Below are positions 8,098 to 17,623 of a stretch of 64,000 nt of DNA, in pieces. The DNA comes from Bdellovibrionales bacterium (GTDB lineage Bacteria; Bdellovibrionota; Bdellovibrionia; Bdellovibrionales; UBA1609). Below the pieces are notes generated by a model. That model was not told the origin of the DNA, searched no databases, and worked only from the letters and a program-made list of their open reading frames with translations. Each line of letters begins with the position of its first letter. Within the stretch, counting starts at the first letter, position 1. The position numbers and the translations under genes were made by a program. The stretch is from NCBI GenBank assembly GCA_020628165.1, contig JAHDFM010000005.1, positions 65,981 to 129,980 of the forward strand, written 5' to 3'.

Positions 8098-8769
8098 TTG
8101 CAAGAAAATTATAACTTAGATTTTAGCCAAAACTTAGCAATTGATACAAATAAATTGGACTGGCTTGAGTCTCCTGTTGAAACTGTGTTGCGCAAACCTC
8201 TTGAGCGCGAAGGAAAAGAGCATGGCCACACCACCTCAGTGGTAAAGTATTTGCCAGGTGCAAAGTTTACGTCACATGCTCACCCTTTTGGTGAAGAGAT
8301 CTTTGTATTAGAAGGTGTTTTTTCTGATGAACATGGTGATTATCCGGAGGGAACTTACATTCGCAACCCACCAGGCTCGTCTCACTCACCTTTCAGTAAA
8401 GAGGGCTGTGTTCTCTTCGTAAAGCTCAATCAGTTTCATCCTAAAGATACCAAGCGAGTAGTTATCAATACGAAAAAGACGTCATGGCTTCCTGGTCAAG
8501 GGGGCTTGAAAGTAATGCCTTTGCATGAGCACCAATTTGAAAGCACCGCACTTGTTTGGTGGCCTGCCAATGAAAAATTCAAACCTCATCGTCATATGGG
8601 CGGAGAAGAGATTTTTGTTCTAACAGGAGAGTTTTGTGATGAACACGGTTGTTATTCGCAAGGGTCGTGGTTGCGTAATAAACATCTGTCTATGCACACA
8701 CCATTTGTAGAAAAAGAAACGGTTATACTCGTTAAGGTGGGCCATTTACTAAAAAGTGAGCAGCTATGA
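8098..8769 (+). CDS. Double-cupin protein of the ChrR-like cupin family
   Basis: 223 residues. The TTG at 8098 is chosen as start because AAGGAG lies seven bases upstream; the upstream open frame overlaps the SDR gene without a ribosome-binding site. Two homologous cupin halves are visible: the first with SHAHPFGEEIFVLEGVFSD, the second with KPHRHMGGEEIFVLTGEFCD. Each carries the metal-binding H-x-H-x(3-4)-E pattern. The closest family is the cupin domain of ChrR anti-sigma factors, but there is no zinc-binding anti-sigma domain and no sigma factor nearby. A metal-dependent enzyme or sensor working with the adjacent SDR is the simplest reading. Confidence 0.85.
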   Translation: MQENYNLDFSQNLAIDTNKLDWLESPVETVLRKPLEREGKEHGHTTSVVKYLPGAKFTSHAHPFGEEIFVLEGVFSDEHGDYPEGTYIRNPPGSSHSPFSKEGCVLFVKLNQFHPKDTKRVVINTKKTSWLPGQGGLKVMPLHEHQFESTALVWWPANEKFKPHRHMGGEEIFVLTGEFCDEHGCYSQGSWLRNKHLSMHTPFVEKETVILVKVGHLLKSEQL

Positions 8770-9061
8770 GTTACTAAAATTGAGTGGTCGTATGATGTGT
8801 TGAAACTTAGTCAGCTTCATTTGAGGCCAAATGCAGAGTTGATTTTTTCATTTAAAGCCTTTTTTTAGAGTGAAGTCTTTATAATGTAGCATTTATAATA
8901 AACAAAACTATTTACACTTTAGACCGCTATAGTTAATTAAATTGTTTTTGAATAAATTTAACGAAATCAAATCGCTTTATTTTTTTCTGTAAATTTCTTT
9001 ATCTTGACCTCTTTTTAATTAATGAATATGACCAATAAAAATCACTACCAGGGGGGATCAC

Positions 9062-9823
9062 GTGAAGAGTATTTTACTATCAATTGCATTTTTATTGAGT
9101 TCAGTTGCCACGGCAGCACCATTGAGTCAGGCGGACTTAGATAAAATTAATAATTACATTGAAAAATATGTTGCTGAAAATGTCCCATTTGAGGGTTTTG
9201 AAGCAAAAGTTCTTGAAGCTAATAAAAATGAAGAGTCAGGCTTATTAGACAGCACAAAGGCATTGATCAACTGGGACAGTTTGATTGAGGCTCAATTTGA
9301 TTTAGCTCTTCAAAACGACGTAGAGCTCACTTTAGGTGGAAATATAAAAGTGCGTGAGTTGATGAAGGCCTTTGGCAATGATTCAACTGACCAGGAGTAT
9401 CAGCAAGATGTTCTTGATTATAAAGTAGATATGATTGAGTCAGTTGCAGCTATTAGCAAAATTGCTGAAAACGATGAGAAATTAGATGTTTTTGTTGAGT
9501 ATCAAGATGACTCAGGTTCGTTCAATGTTATTTTTATGGCTAACCCAAAAGAGGGTGTTGAACTAGATGCATTAAAGTCTCTTGTTCTAACTGTGACATA
9601 CATTGATGCAACTGAAACTTTGCTTTTTGGGTTTGCATTCAGCGGTAAGTCTGACTCACAGGAATTATCTCAAGCTAAAGTGTACTTAAGTGCAATTTTA
9701 GGTAACTTACTAGCTGAAGTTGAGCCAAAAGATGAAGACCTTCAAGGTCTAGTAGATTCTGTATTTTCAACCTATGATAAAGTGAGTGAAGAGCTCGATA
9801 AGTATTTATATGAGATTTTCTAA
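9062..9823 (+). CDS. Secreted protein of unknown function
   Basis: 253 residues starting at GTG, five bases after a GGGGGG ribosome-binding run. The signal peptide is MKSILLSIAFLLSSVATAA, cleaved before PLSQADLD. The mature protein is acidic, lacks cysteines and is rich in helices (SQADLDKINNYIEKYV at the start, YDKVSEELDKYLYEIF at the end). No family recognised. It is monocistronic, closed by a strong terminator at 9851-9883. Confidence 0.75.
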   Translation: MKSILLSIAFLLSSVATAAPLSQADLDKINNYIEKYVAENVPFEGFEAKVLEANKNEESGLLDSTKALINWDSLIEAQFDLALQNDVELTLGGNIKVRELMKAFGNDSTDQEYQQDVLDYKVDMIESVAAISKIAENDEKLDVFVEYQDDSGSFNVIFMANPKEGVELDALKSLVLTVTYIDATETLLFGFAFSGKSDSQELSQAKVYLSAILGNLLAEVEPKDEDLQGLVDSVFSTYDKVSEELDKYLYEIF

Positions 9824-9850
9824 AAATTTAAAATAAATTTTAAAAATACA

Positions 9851-9883
9851 AAACCCTTAGTAGAAACACTGAGGGTTTTTTTT
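9851..9883 (+). terminator. Rho-independent terminator
   Basis: An 11-bp stem (9851-9861 with 9868-9878, one G-T pair), a six-base loop, then a run of T to 9883. It ends the secreted-protein gene at 9062. The A-rich flank on the left lets it also act on the opposite strand for the gene whose stop is at 9926. Confidence 0.88.
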
Positions 9884-9925
9884 GACCACTATATTTCATT
9901 TTTAAAAGGTAGAGTTTGCAAAGTT

Positions 9926-11458
9926 TCAACTCAAATAAGCTGAAACTCCACCATACTTGACACCAGAAAGTTCACTCATGTCTTTACTCCAAGTCGTGAG
10001 ATCATTAACATTGAACTGTTCAAGATGGTCATGACCGCAAGCCCTAGCAAGCACCTGCATTAGCTCCGTCGAAGCGTGAAAAAAACGAGTCAGTTTTTGT
10101 GAGGCTTGATCAACATTTAGTTTTTTGCGCAGCTCTGGTTTTTGTGTAGCAATCCCAGCCGGGCAATTGTTAGTGTTGCACATTCTTGCTCCAACACAGC
10201 CAATGGCTTGCATGGCTGAGTTTGAAAGTGCGACTCCATCAGCGCCAAGGGCAAGTGCCTTAGCGAAATCAGCCGGTGTTCTCAAACCACCGGTGATAAT
10301 AAGAGAAACATGGTCATATCCTTTTTTATCCAAATAATGCCGAGCTCTTGCAAGGGCTGGAATGGTGGGCACAGAAATATTGTTTCTAAAAATTAGAGGG
10401 GCCGCACCAGTTCCACCACCGCGACCATCTAAAATAATGTAATCAGCACTGGCTTGCACGGCAAACTCAATGTCTTGCTCTATATGTTGAGCTGACAGTT
10501 TAAAACCAATGGGAATGCCACCAGAAACTTCTCGAACTTGATCTGCAAGAGCTCTAAAGTCTTCGATTGAGTTGAGATCAGAAAAAGTAGAGGGACTGAT
10601 GGCGTCTTGGCCTTCAGAAAGCTTTCGAACCTCTGCGATCTTTCCCTTCACTTTGTTTCCTGGTAGGTGGCCTCCAGTGCCTGTTTTGGCTCCTTGCCCA
10701 CCTTTAAAGTGAAAGGCTTGCACATTTTTAAGCTTCTCTAATTCAAAACCAAATTTTGCTGACGCCAATTCATAAAAGTATTTCGAGTTGCTTTGTTGCT
10801 CTTCAGGGAGCATGCCGCCTTCACCAGAACAAATGCCCGTACCAGCGCCTTCAGCACCTTTGGCTAATGAGATTTTGGCCTCTTCAGAAAGAGCTCCGTA
10901 GCTCATGTCAGAAACAAAGAGTGGAATGTCTAGCTTCAGAGGCTTTTTAGCATTCTTACCAATCACTAGTTCCGTTTTAACTTCAGCATTGTCTAAGAGA
11001 GGTTTTTTATGAATTTGCGCGGTCACAAATTGAATGTCATTCCACTTTGGCAAGTCTTTTAGGGGAACTCCCATAGCTCCCATAGGACCGTGGTGTCCTG
11101 TTTTGCTAAGACCGTGATTGGCAAGTTCATGAATGAATTCAATATAAGGCTCTTCAGGTGTGGAACTAGCGGCCTCAGGAGACTTGCTAGCAAGCTCCTT
11201 GCCGACTTGATCTTTGCTAATGTTTTTATGGCTGCCATCGCAGTAAGGAAAGTTCTTACTTTGTTTGCACATGCAAAGGTAGGCATCACCAGCTTCATCG
11301 GCTGAAAACTTTTTGGGCGTTATAGATGTTCCTTTATGAGAGCCATCACAAAAAGGTTGATTGCCTGAGCGTCCACAAGCGCAAAAGTAATAATCCTCTT
11401 TGGCTTTTAAATTGACTTTAATGGGTTTGATGTCTGCGACGATGGGGTTGTTAATCAT
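9926..11458 (-). CDS. FMN-binding glutamate synthase-like protein with two N-terminal CDGSH iron-sulfur motifs
   Basis: 510 residues. The N-terminus holds two CDGSH (mitoNEET-type) [2Fe-2S] motifs: C26-x-C28...C37-DGSH41 and C62-x-C64...C73-DGSH77. Residues ~125-510 match the FMN/central domain of glutamate synthase large subunits and archaeal-type GltB: GEGGMLPEEQ, GQGAKTGTGGHLPG, SPSTFSDLNS, LDGRGGGTGAAPL, GGLRTPADFAKAL. The 3Fe-4S cysteine pattern C-x5-C-x4-C is present in CVGARMCNTNNC. There is no amidotransferase domain, so it cannot make glutamate from glutamine alone and may be an FMN oxidoreductase of another substrate. A good AAGGA site precedes the ATG. Monocistronic by position. 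Confidence 0.93.
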   Translation of the reverse strand: MINNPIVADIKPIKVNLKAKEDYYFCACGRSGNQPFCDGSHKGTSITPKKFSADEAGDAYLCMCKQSKNFPYCDGSHKNISKDQVGKELASKSPEAASSTPEEPYIEFIHELANHGLSKTGHHGPMGAMGVPLKDLPKWNDIQFVTAQIHKKPLLDNAEVKTELVIGKNAKKPLKLDIPLFVSDMSYGALSEEAKISLAKGAEGAGTGICSGEGGMLPEEQQSNSKYFYELASAKFGFELEKLKNVQAFHFKGGQGAKTGTGGHLPGNKVKGKIAEVRKLSEGQDAISPSTFSDLNSIEDFRALADQVREVSGGIPIGFKLSAQHIEQDIEFAVQASADYIILDGRGGGTGAAPLIFRNNISVPTIPALARARHYLDKKGYDHVSLIITGGLRTPADFAKALALGADGVALSNSAMQAIGCVGARMCNTNNCPAGIATQKPELRKKLNVDQASQKLTRFFHASTELMQVLARACGHDHLEQFNVNDLTTWSKDMSELSGVKYGGVSAYLS

Positions 11459-11565
11459 TTTAATTCCTTATGTTAAATTTAGTAAAAGTTTAGAAGACTG
11501 ATAGTAAATTGCAAATAAAAATTGATGGCTAATACATTAAAAACTTATCACAAAGGGTGATGAAC

Positions 11566-12216
11566 TTATGCCTTTGCAAGACTTTGATTGTTATATTGAG
11601 AAACAAGCATGGCTTTCCCACCATGAATCATGCTACCGGCGAATTTTTCATGAGCATTTATGTAATGGAGTAAAGGTTGTGCATCTTTCATATTGGCATT
11701 GTCAATGTAGGTTACGGCTTTTGCACTCAATTTGTTTTCTAAAAGCTGAAACAAAGGCAAGTAGAGGTTTTTCCAACCGTCTAAAAATAATAAGTCAATT
11801 CTCTCTACACCAACAGTAAGAGTGTCCATGGCATCACCAACTCGTAAATCGATCAAGTGATCCACTTGCGCCTCTTTAAAGTTGTGAAGAGCTTTCTCTG
11901 CCTTTTCTGGGAGAAGCTCTGTGGTGATGATGTCTCCTTGAATTTGCTGTGCAGCCGCTGCAAAAAAGAGGGTGGAGATACCAAAAGAAGTTCCGAACTC
12001 GACAATGTGTTTTAAGCTGTCCTCAATGATTAGGTCATGTAAAAACTGACCTTGTTCTTTGTTAATGGCCAAGTAGTGATTGCGAAAGTCTTCGGGTTGA
12101 AAGCCGGATTTGATAGTTTTCAGTCCTAGTTTAGGAAAATTTAGTTTCTTGGAGTCAGCATAAAGGTGTTCGACTTTTTGCCATAATAGCTTGTGTGTTT
12201 TTTGTTTTTTGTTCAT
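11566..12216 (-). CDS. O-methyltransferase-like SAM-dependent methyltransferase
   Basis: 216 residues. ATG at 12216 is preferred over TTG at 12219 because GGAG lies six bases upstream. The SAM-binding region is VEFGTSFGISTLFFA, followed by TTELLPEKAEKA and the acidic IDLLFLDGWKNLYLPLF, a layout close to the class I O-methyltransferase-3 (CmoM/catechol) group that uses a metal at LFLDG. The C-terminal HGGKAMLVSQYN strand is typical. The substrate is not identifiable. It is divergent from a LysR regulator at 12354, which probably controls it. Confidence 0.88.
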   Translation of the reverse strand: MNKKQKTHKLLWQKVEHLYADSKKLNFPKLGLKTIKSGFQPEDFRNHYLAINKEQGQFLHDLIIEDSLKHIVEFGTSFGISTLFFAAAAQQIQGDIITTELLPEKAEKALHNFKEAQVDHLIDLRVGDAMDTLTVGVERIDLLFLDGWKNLYLPLFQLLENKLSAKAVTYIDNANMKDAQPLLHYINAHEKFAGSMIHGGKAMLVSQYNNQSLAKA

Positions 12217-12353
12217 CAAAGTCTCCTTTTTTATGTGTGCTTGTGATTCAAAAATTATTGATTAAAACTATGAATCTAAAAAGCACATGATCTTTTCATT
12301 ATTATTTATCGCACAGATTTAATAGTTGCAGTAGGGGACATAAATGCAATATA

Positions 12354-13232
12354 ATGTTCTATGTGAGCAACAATAGTCTTGATTACAATTTGTTAAAAAC
12401 CTTTTGTCAGGTGGCTGAGAGCGGTAGTTTTACCAAGGCAGCGCAAGCCCTCAAACAACCCAAATCAAGAGTCAGTCGAGCTATAAATCGATTAGAAGCT
12501 AAAATGAGCTCTGTGCTGATCCGAAGAACTACGAGATCTTTTTCTCTAACGGGTCAAGGCCGACAACTTTTTGATGAGTTAAGACCACTTTTTACTAAAA
12601 TAGAGCACGAGTTCAGCCGCGTTCATAGTCAGTCCAATGAAGTTTCAGGTTTGATCAGGCTCACTAGCCCTGATGATTTTGCGACCTACTTTTTAAACTC
12701 TGCCATCTCGGAATTTAATAAACTGTACCCAAATGTGACCTTCCACCTCGACCTTTCAAGTTATGTAAAAGATCTGGTGCAAGATAATTTTGATTTGGCT
12801 TTTCGGATTGGGCGTTTAAAAGATTCCACTTATATACAAAAGCACATCTTGGACATTAACTTAGCTCTAGTAGCCACTCCAGATTACTTAAAACAAAGTC
12901 CAAAGATAGAAGTTAAAAAAGATCTATATAATCACAAATTGCTCTTGTTAAAGGTGAATGAAGAGGTCATGAAGTTAAGAGGGATTAAAAATCAACCACA
13001 TGACATTATGACCTGCACTCAGTTTCCATTTTTGTATCAACTGGTTAAGTCTCACTTGGGCATTGGTTTGATTCCAGATTTTTACTGTCAAGAAGACATT
13101 CGTGAAGGGAATGTGATGCAGCTCTTCCCTGATTGGAGCTTATTTAAGACAAAACTACATTTGGTTTATCCTTCGAGTAAAAATTTACCTAAACGAGTTC
13201 GTTTGTTTATTGATTTTTTAAAAAATAGGTAG
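12354..13232 (+). CDS. LysR-family transcriptional regulator
   Basis: 292 residues. The N-terminal winged helix is clear (LLKTFCQVAESGSFTKAAQA, then SRVSRAINRLEAKMSSVLIRRTTRSFSLT), followed by a LysR substrate-binding domain (GLIRLTSPDDFATYF, DLAFRIGRLKDSTYI, HLGIGLIPDFYC). It resembles the subfamily that regulates a divergently transcribed enzyme, here the methyltransferase at 11566-12216 across a 137-base spacer. An AGGGGA sequence lies 15 bases before the ATG, slightly far; GTG at 12363 is an alternative start. It converges with the histidine-kinase operon. Confidence 0.94.
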   Translation: MFYVSNNSLDYNLLKTFCQVAESGSFTKAAQALKQPKSRVSRAINRLEAKMSSVLIRRTTRSFSLTGQGRQLFDELRPLFTKIEHEFSRVHSQSNEVSGLIRLTSPDDFATYFLNSAISEFNKLYPNVTFHLDLSSYVKDLVQDNFDLAFRIGRLKDSTYIQKHILDINLALVATPDYLKQSPKIEVKKDLYNHKLLLLKVNEEVMKLRGIKNQPHDIMTCTQFPFLYQLVKSHLGIGLIPDFYCQEDIREGNVMQLFPDWSLFKTKLHLVYPSSKNLPKRVRLFIDFLKNR

Positions 13233-13262
13233 TCAATGCAACCTAGAGTTAAATACTGACGC

Positions 13263-14840
13263 TTATGATGCTATTAAAAGATTTATGTTTTTTTCAAGGT
13301 CGCCAAAAGAAATTGGTTTTGTTAAAAAAAGATCCATTCCTGATTCAAAACACTTCTCCATGGTAGAACGAAAGGCATTTGCTGTCAGTGCAACTATGGG
13401 ACCACTGAAAAGCTTTTCATTGCGAATGACTTGAGTGGCTTCAAAACCATTGAGAACTGGCATTTGACAGTCCATAAAAATGATGTCGTATTTATGTTGT
13501 TTTATTTTATCGATAGCAATTTGACCATTTTCAGCGATATCATAAGAGATCTTCATTTTACTGAAGTAAGCTTCTACAATTTTTTGATTGATAATATTGT
13601 CCTCAACGATAAGGACCTTTAAATCGTCTTTAGTCTTAGAGATTTTATGTTTTCTAAATCCTTGATTGCTATTGGTCACGTCATTTTTCTCAACTTCAGG
13701 TTGAGTGACTGGCACCTTCAATTGAAAGCAAGCTCCTTTGGTTTCTTGACTGGTGACAGTGAGTTCTCCACCCATTAAGTGAGCTAAGTTTTTACTAATG
13801 CTCAAGCCAAGCCCAGTACCACCGTATTTACGTGAGTCTGAAACATCTGCTTGTGTGAAAGATTTAAAGATAGAATCGAGTTTATTTTTTGGAATGCCCA
13901 CTCCGGTATCTTTCACTTTAACCAAAAGATATTTGGATTCATGTTGTGATTCAAAATCCACAGAGACAGTGATTGATCCCGCTGGAGTGAATTTAATAGC
14001 GTTGCCGATCAGGTTGACAAGTATTTGCTTGATTTTGTGGGAGTCAGCATTAACATGATTGGGCAAGTTGTCTGCAATTTTTAAGTTGAGGGTGAGGCCT
14101 TTTTCACGAACAGGCATTGCAAACATTTGTGTCACTTGTTTAGCAATGAAATTAGGATCAAAATTTACTTTTTCGACCTCAACCTTACCAGATTCAATTC
14201 TCGATATTTCTAAAATTTCGTTAATCACTTTGAGTAAAAAATCGCTAGAGTGTTGAATGACTTTTAGTTTTTCTTGGCTCTCTTCACTTTTTTCTGAGCT
14301 TAATAAAAGATCTGTCATGCCAATAATGCCATTGAGGGGAGTTCTGATTTCATGAGACATGTTGGCTAGAAATTGACTCTTTGCTTTATTTGCTCTTTCT
14401 GCTTGCTGCATAGATTTTTTGAGCGCTTCATTTTGATCACAGGAAGTTAAGCTTGTTGAAATCTTTTGCTGGATAGGCTTTAACATTTTAATGAATTGCT
14501 CATTCAAAGAGTTTGAGCTTTTACAAATGACAATATGTCCTTGATCTTTAACGTTGAGAACGTGAAAAAAAGTGTCCTCGTACACATAATTGAATGAGCT
14601 AGATGTTTTTAAATCAGTTTTTAATTGGTCTTTATGGGAATTGTAAAAACCTTCAGACTTCACATGAGTTTTGGGGTAAGAGAACTCCTTGATATTTTCA
14701 AAGTTATAAAAGCTGATCGAAGTTGCGTTGATTTTTTTGCACAAGACGGTGAGGCAACTTGAAAGCATTTTGGTGCGGTCAAGTTCCTGGCCTATCGACA
14801 TGGAAATGTCGTAAAGAATCTCAATGTTCAGAGTGCTCAT
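13263..14840 (-). CDS. Hybrid sensor histidine kinase
   Basis: 525 residues. Residues ~1-135 form a GAF-like region without membrane segments. A HisKA dimerisation helix follows with the phospho-acceptor His163 in [10 protein letters not shown], then a complete HATPase domain (N box [11 protein letters not shown]1 DTGVGIP, G2 GGTGLGLSI). A C-terminal receiver domain (~404-523) has Asp457 in [11 protein letters not shown] and the conserved Lys in FLTKPI. It is cytoplasmic. Its ATG overlaps the stop of the upstream FIST gene by four bases (ATGA), so the FIST protein is the likely sensory partner. No separate response regulator lies beside it; phosphate must pass to a distant Hpt protein or the receiver acts itself. 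Confidence 0.96.
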   Translation of the reverse strand: MSTLNIEILYDISMSIGQELDRTKMLSSCLTVLCKKINATSISFYNFENIKEFSYPKTHVKSEGFYNSHKDQLKTDLKTSSSFNYVYEDTFFHVLNVKDQGHIVICKSSNSLNEQFIKMLKPIQQKISTSLTSCDQNEALKKSMQQAERANKAKSQFLANMSHEIRTPLNGIIGMTDLLLSSEKSEESQEKLKVIQHSSDFLLKVINEILEISRIESGKVEVEKVNFDPNFIAKQVTQMFAMPVREKGLTLNLKIADNLPNHVNADSHKIKQILVNLIGNAIKFTPAGSITVSVDFESQHESKYLLVKVKDTGVGIPKNKLDSIFKSFTQADVSDSRKYGGTGLGLSISKNLAHLMGGELTVTSQETKGACFQLKVPVTQPEVEKNDVTNSNQGFRKHKISKTKDDLKVLIVEDNIINQKIVEAYFSKMKISYDIAENGQIAIDKIKQHKYDIIFMDCQMPVLNGFEATQVIRNEKLFSGPIVALTANAFRSTMEKCFESGMDLFLTKPISFGDLEKNINLLIAS

Positions 14841-15970
14841 GAAGCTTTACCTATTTTCCCAACAACGCAAGTTTTGTTGAAAAACTCTAAGCAACTGCTT
14901 CCAGAGTTTGCGATTTCACCAAGACAAAGAGCGCCGATGAGTTCGTCTTTGTTGTTTCTGATCACTTGCAGCTCTTTAGAAAAATCTTCCTCTAAAAATA
15001 AAACTCGTGAGATACAGTCCATTAAGAAAAGTGGAGTTGTACCAGAGTCATTTTGAACTTTGTTAACGGCAATGTTTTTGGCTTGTTCTGCAGCATTTAT
15101 CAGAGAACTTTCAGTGCCCATTAAGATGTGTACGTACTCATTTTCTGGAACTTCGCCAACGCAGACAAGTTGGTTGTCTTCAACAACAATGGGATCGCGT
15201 ACGATCACTTCAGAATCTATTTTATTAATACCAAAAGGGTAGCTTTTTGCGAGGTCAAAAAAATTGTCGTCATTAAATTTTTTATTTGAGTGATTTTCAA
15301 TGATATCCTTATAAACTTCAAATGCAGGTTTCCAGTCAAGTGAGATGATTTTGTTTTTTGAAGATTCAGTCACTCTGAAAGGGCCAGCAAGCTTTTTCCA
15401 ACCATGAGAGACACCCACACCAATTGAGCGATTGGTTTTTATCACTAAAGCTCCATCTTGCAGAAAGCCTTCATTAGAAATGAGGCAAGGAGCTTGTTCA
15501 AAAGACAAAGAACCACATCCTCCACCAATATAATTGTGTTCTGATCCGAGATGATTGTACACTCCCTCAATAAAATCTCCAATGCCTGAGGACAGTCCAT
15601 CAACATAAATAAACATGGATTGTGATGATCCTATTTTTTCACTCAAAGCTTTTAATTGTGGCTCGAGAGTTTCTGAACTGTCAGATAGATTTTTGATAAT
15701 ATGAGTTTCTGTTTCAAAGGGTAGACCTACGATCAAACAGCCATCGTCGTAAAGATGATCATTGTGAACTATTTTAGGAAAAACACCGCCAAAAAGGTTT
15801 TTTTGGACATTAGGAATATATTGTTTGAGTTTTCTTTTAAGGCTGTCACTGCCATCTGCGACTAGGATATGAATGGATTTGACTTCATGGTCCTCATTGA
15901 GTTGTTTGAGAGTGTTGTTCATTTCAAAGATTTTATTAGTATCAAAATAAAACACATTTTTGCTAGCCAT
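14837..15970 (-). CDS. FIST-domain sensory protein
   Basis: 377 residues. ATG at 15970 is chosen, with AGAGG five bases upstream. The protein matches FIST_N plus [34 protein letters not shown], the glycine-rich [14 protein letters not shown], then [19 protein letters not shown] and a C-terminal [14 protein letters not shown] proteins are thought to bind small ligands, possibly amino acids, for signal-transduction partners. The gene overlaps the hybrid histidine kinase by four bases, giving translational coupling and a one-to-one product ratio. There is no transmembrane helix, so the pair would sense a cytoplasmic ligand. Confidence 0.92.
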   Translation of the reverse strand: MASKNVFYFDTNKIFEMNNTLKQLNEDHEVKSIHILVADGSDSLKRKLKQYIPNVQKNLFGGVFPKIVHNDHLYDDGCLIVGLPFETETHIIKNLSDSSETLEPQLKALSEKIGSSQSMFIYVDGLSSGIGDFIEGVYNHLGSEHNYIGGGCGSLSFEQAPCLISNEGFLQDGALVIKTNRSIGVGVSHGWKKLAGPFRVTESSKNKIISLDWKPAFEVYKDIIENHSNKKFNDDNFFDLAKSYPFGINKIDSEVIVRDPIVVEDNQLVCVGEVPENEYVHILMGTESSLINAAEQAKNIAVNKVQNDSGTTPLFLMDCISRVLFLEEDFSKELQVIRNNKDELIGALCLGEIANSGSSCLEFFNKTCVVGKIGKAS

Positions 15971-16257
15971 CAATACCTCTTAACTTGTTAAAAGTTGGTT
16001 TAAATTCGTTTCGGTGAGACGGTAAAAATCCTTAGTCTAAGTTTTAATTATGGCTATTTTTTCAACTTTTCAGAACAGTTTCATAAAGATTTAATAATAA
16101 CCCGTTTTTTTATTTGGGAGAGAGGCTGAGCTGTAAAAAAAATTGTCATTTTTGCAGGTTTTTTTTTACGATTTGTGAATAGAAGATATTTGTAATAAAT
16201 CTTAGATTGTAATAGGTGTTGTAAATCTGAATTAATAATGATGATAGGGATAAAGGG

Positions 16258-17481
16258 ATGCGTTTGTTGAATGCACTATTACTAAGTTTAATTTTAGCAG
16301 TCATAGTGTTTGTCGATGATGTGCATGCGGATCCAGGTGTACGTCCTATCTATTACAGTCCAAGCGCTCCTATTGACCCAAGTTTTGCAGAATTGCTAGA
16401 CCATGAAGAGTTTAGTGAAGATTTGCCAGACATTGAGTTTGAATTGAATGGTCCTCGCAAGTTATCTGAACTGAGAAATAACTATCATACGATCATGTTT
16501 CCAGCTAAAAATAGGTTAAAAAACAGAGTTGATCAGTTAAAGATCCACGCCATCTTCCCTGATGAAGGCAACGCTAAAAGTAAGCCTCTCTACGGAAAGT
16601 TATTAGTTATTTACCCGACGATCATGTCGAAGATCATCGCTGAGGACGCCTTAGCATTTTATGCGAGAAAACTGGGGATGACCGTTATCATACCTGAAGT
16701 GTTTGATTTTCCTTACAAAGAGGGAGATGAAGCTCTCCCTGATTTAAATATGCGAACGGTGTTTGGTGTTCAAGCTGTTAAGAGTTTCTTAGACTTCATT
16801 GATCTTGCCAATGAACGCCAAGACATAAAAAATGATCCAAAGAATTTAGCCTCAAAATTTGTAAATATAGATTCTTCTGAAAGTATACATATGGGTTTGA
16901 GCAATGGAACTGTGGCTGCAACTATGGTCGCCGAGACAGATGTGAGAGCCAAAGCTTTGGCCGTGATCATGCCTATTGCCAATGTCCCTGGTGTTATGGC
17001 AACAACGACAAATAAGAAACTTGGTGACCTTAGAGACCATCTGATGCCACATTATGGCTTACAAACACCTCAAGAGTACGCCACCAAAATTCGTGAACAC
17101 CTCATAGTAGATTCTGTCGATGTGCTCGGACATAGAAACTCTGTCGACAAAACTAGGCCATTAAAATACATGGTCGTGACTAGTGATAACGACGACACTG
17201 TGAATGACTATTTCCAAAATGAATATTTAAATAGGCTCAAAGCTCAGTTGATGAGCAGTGGTCAAGGTTTAAGACATCTTCGCGCCATTAAGGCGGCAGT
17301 GAATGGTCACGCCAGAGGAATACTCGCTGAAATCTCATTGACTTTCTTCCGCAACACTCAAAAATTTTGGTTAGAAACCTTCGGCGAACAAGTCCCAGAC
17401 AGAGATCTATTAGAAAAAATTCTACTTATAAAATACTGCTCCGGTGTAGTTCCCAATAACAGTTTTAGAATGCAATTCTGA
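16258..17481 (+). CDS. Secreted alpha/beta-hydrolase-like protein
   Basis: 407 residues. The N-terminal signal peptide (LLNALLLSLILAVIVFVDDVHA, cleaved before DPGVRP) marks it as exported. The core fits an alpha/beta hydrolase: strand YGKLLVIYPT, then a nucleophile elbow GLSNG with Ser215, a candidate acid in VTSDNDDTVND (~309-313) and His351 in VNGHARG. The substrate is unknown; esterase, lipase or peptidase are all possible. A GGGATAAAGGG region precedes the ATG. It opens a run of five plus-strand exported proteins but is separated from the next by 142 bases, so it may have its own promoter. Confidence 0.7.
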   Translation: MRLLNALLLSLILAVIVFVDDVHADPGVRPIYYSPSAPIDPSFAELLDHEEFSEDLPDIEFELNGPRKLSELRNNYHTIMFPAKNRLKNRVDQLKIHAIFPDEGNAKSKPLYGKLLVIYPTIMSKIIAEDALAFYARKLGMTVIIPEVFDFPYKEGDEALPDLNMRTVFGVQAVKSFLDFIDLANERQDIKNDPKNLASKFVNIDSSESIHMGLSNGTVAATMVAETDVRAKALAVIMPIANVPGVMATTTNKKLGDLRDHLMPHYGLQTPQEYATKIREHLIVDSVDVLGHRNSVDKTRPLKYMVVTSDNDDTVNDYFQNEYLNRLKAQLMSSGQGLRHLRAIKAAVNGHARGILAEISLTFFRNTQKFWLETFGEQVPDRDLLEKILLIKYCSGVVPNNSFRMQF

Positions 17482-17623
17482 ATATAAATAATACAAACTT
17501 GTTAAATATGTAGACTATGGATAGCAACTAGAATTTTTCTTCTAAAATATAAAGCTAATAGAATGGCATTATATTTGCTCTGTTCTACCTTTTTTAAATA
17601 TACTATATTTTATAAGGCTTATA

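Noticed and set aside
8098..8769. Anti-sigma factor ChrR
   Set aside because: Only cupin halves are present; the zinc-binding anti-sigma domain and a neighbouring ECF sigma factor are missing.
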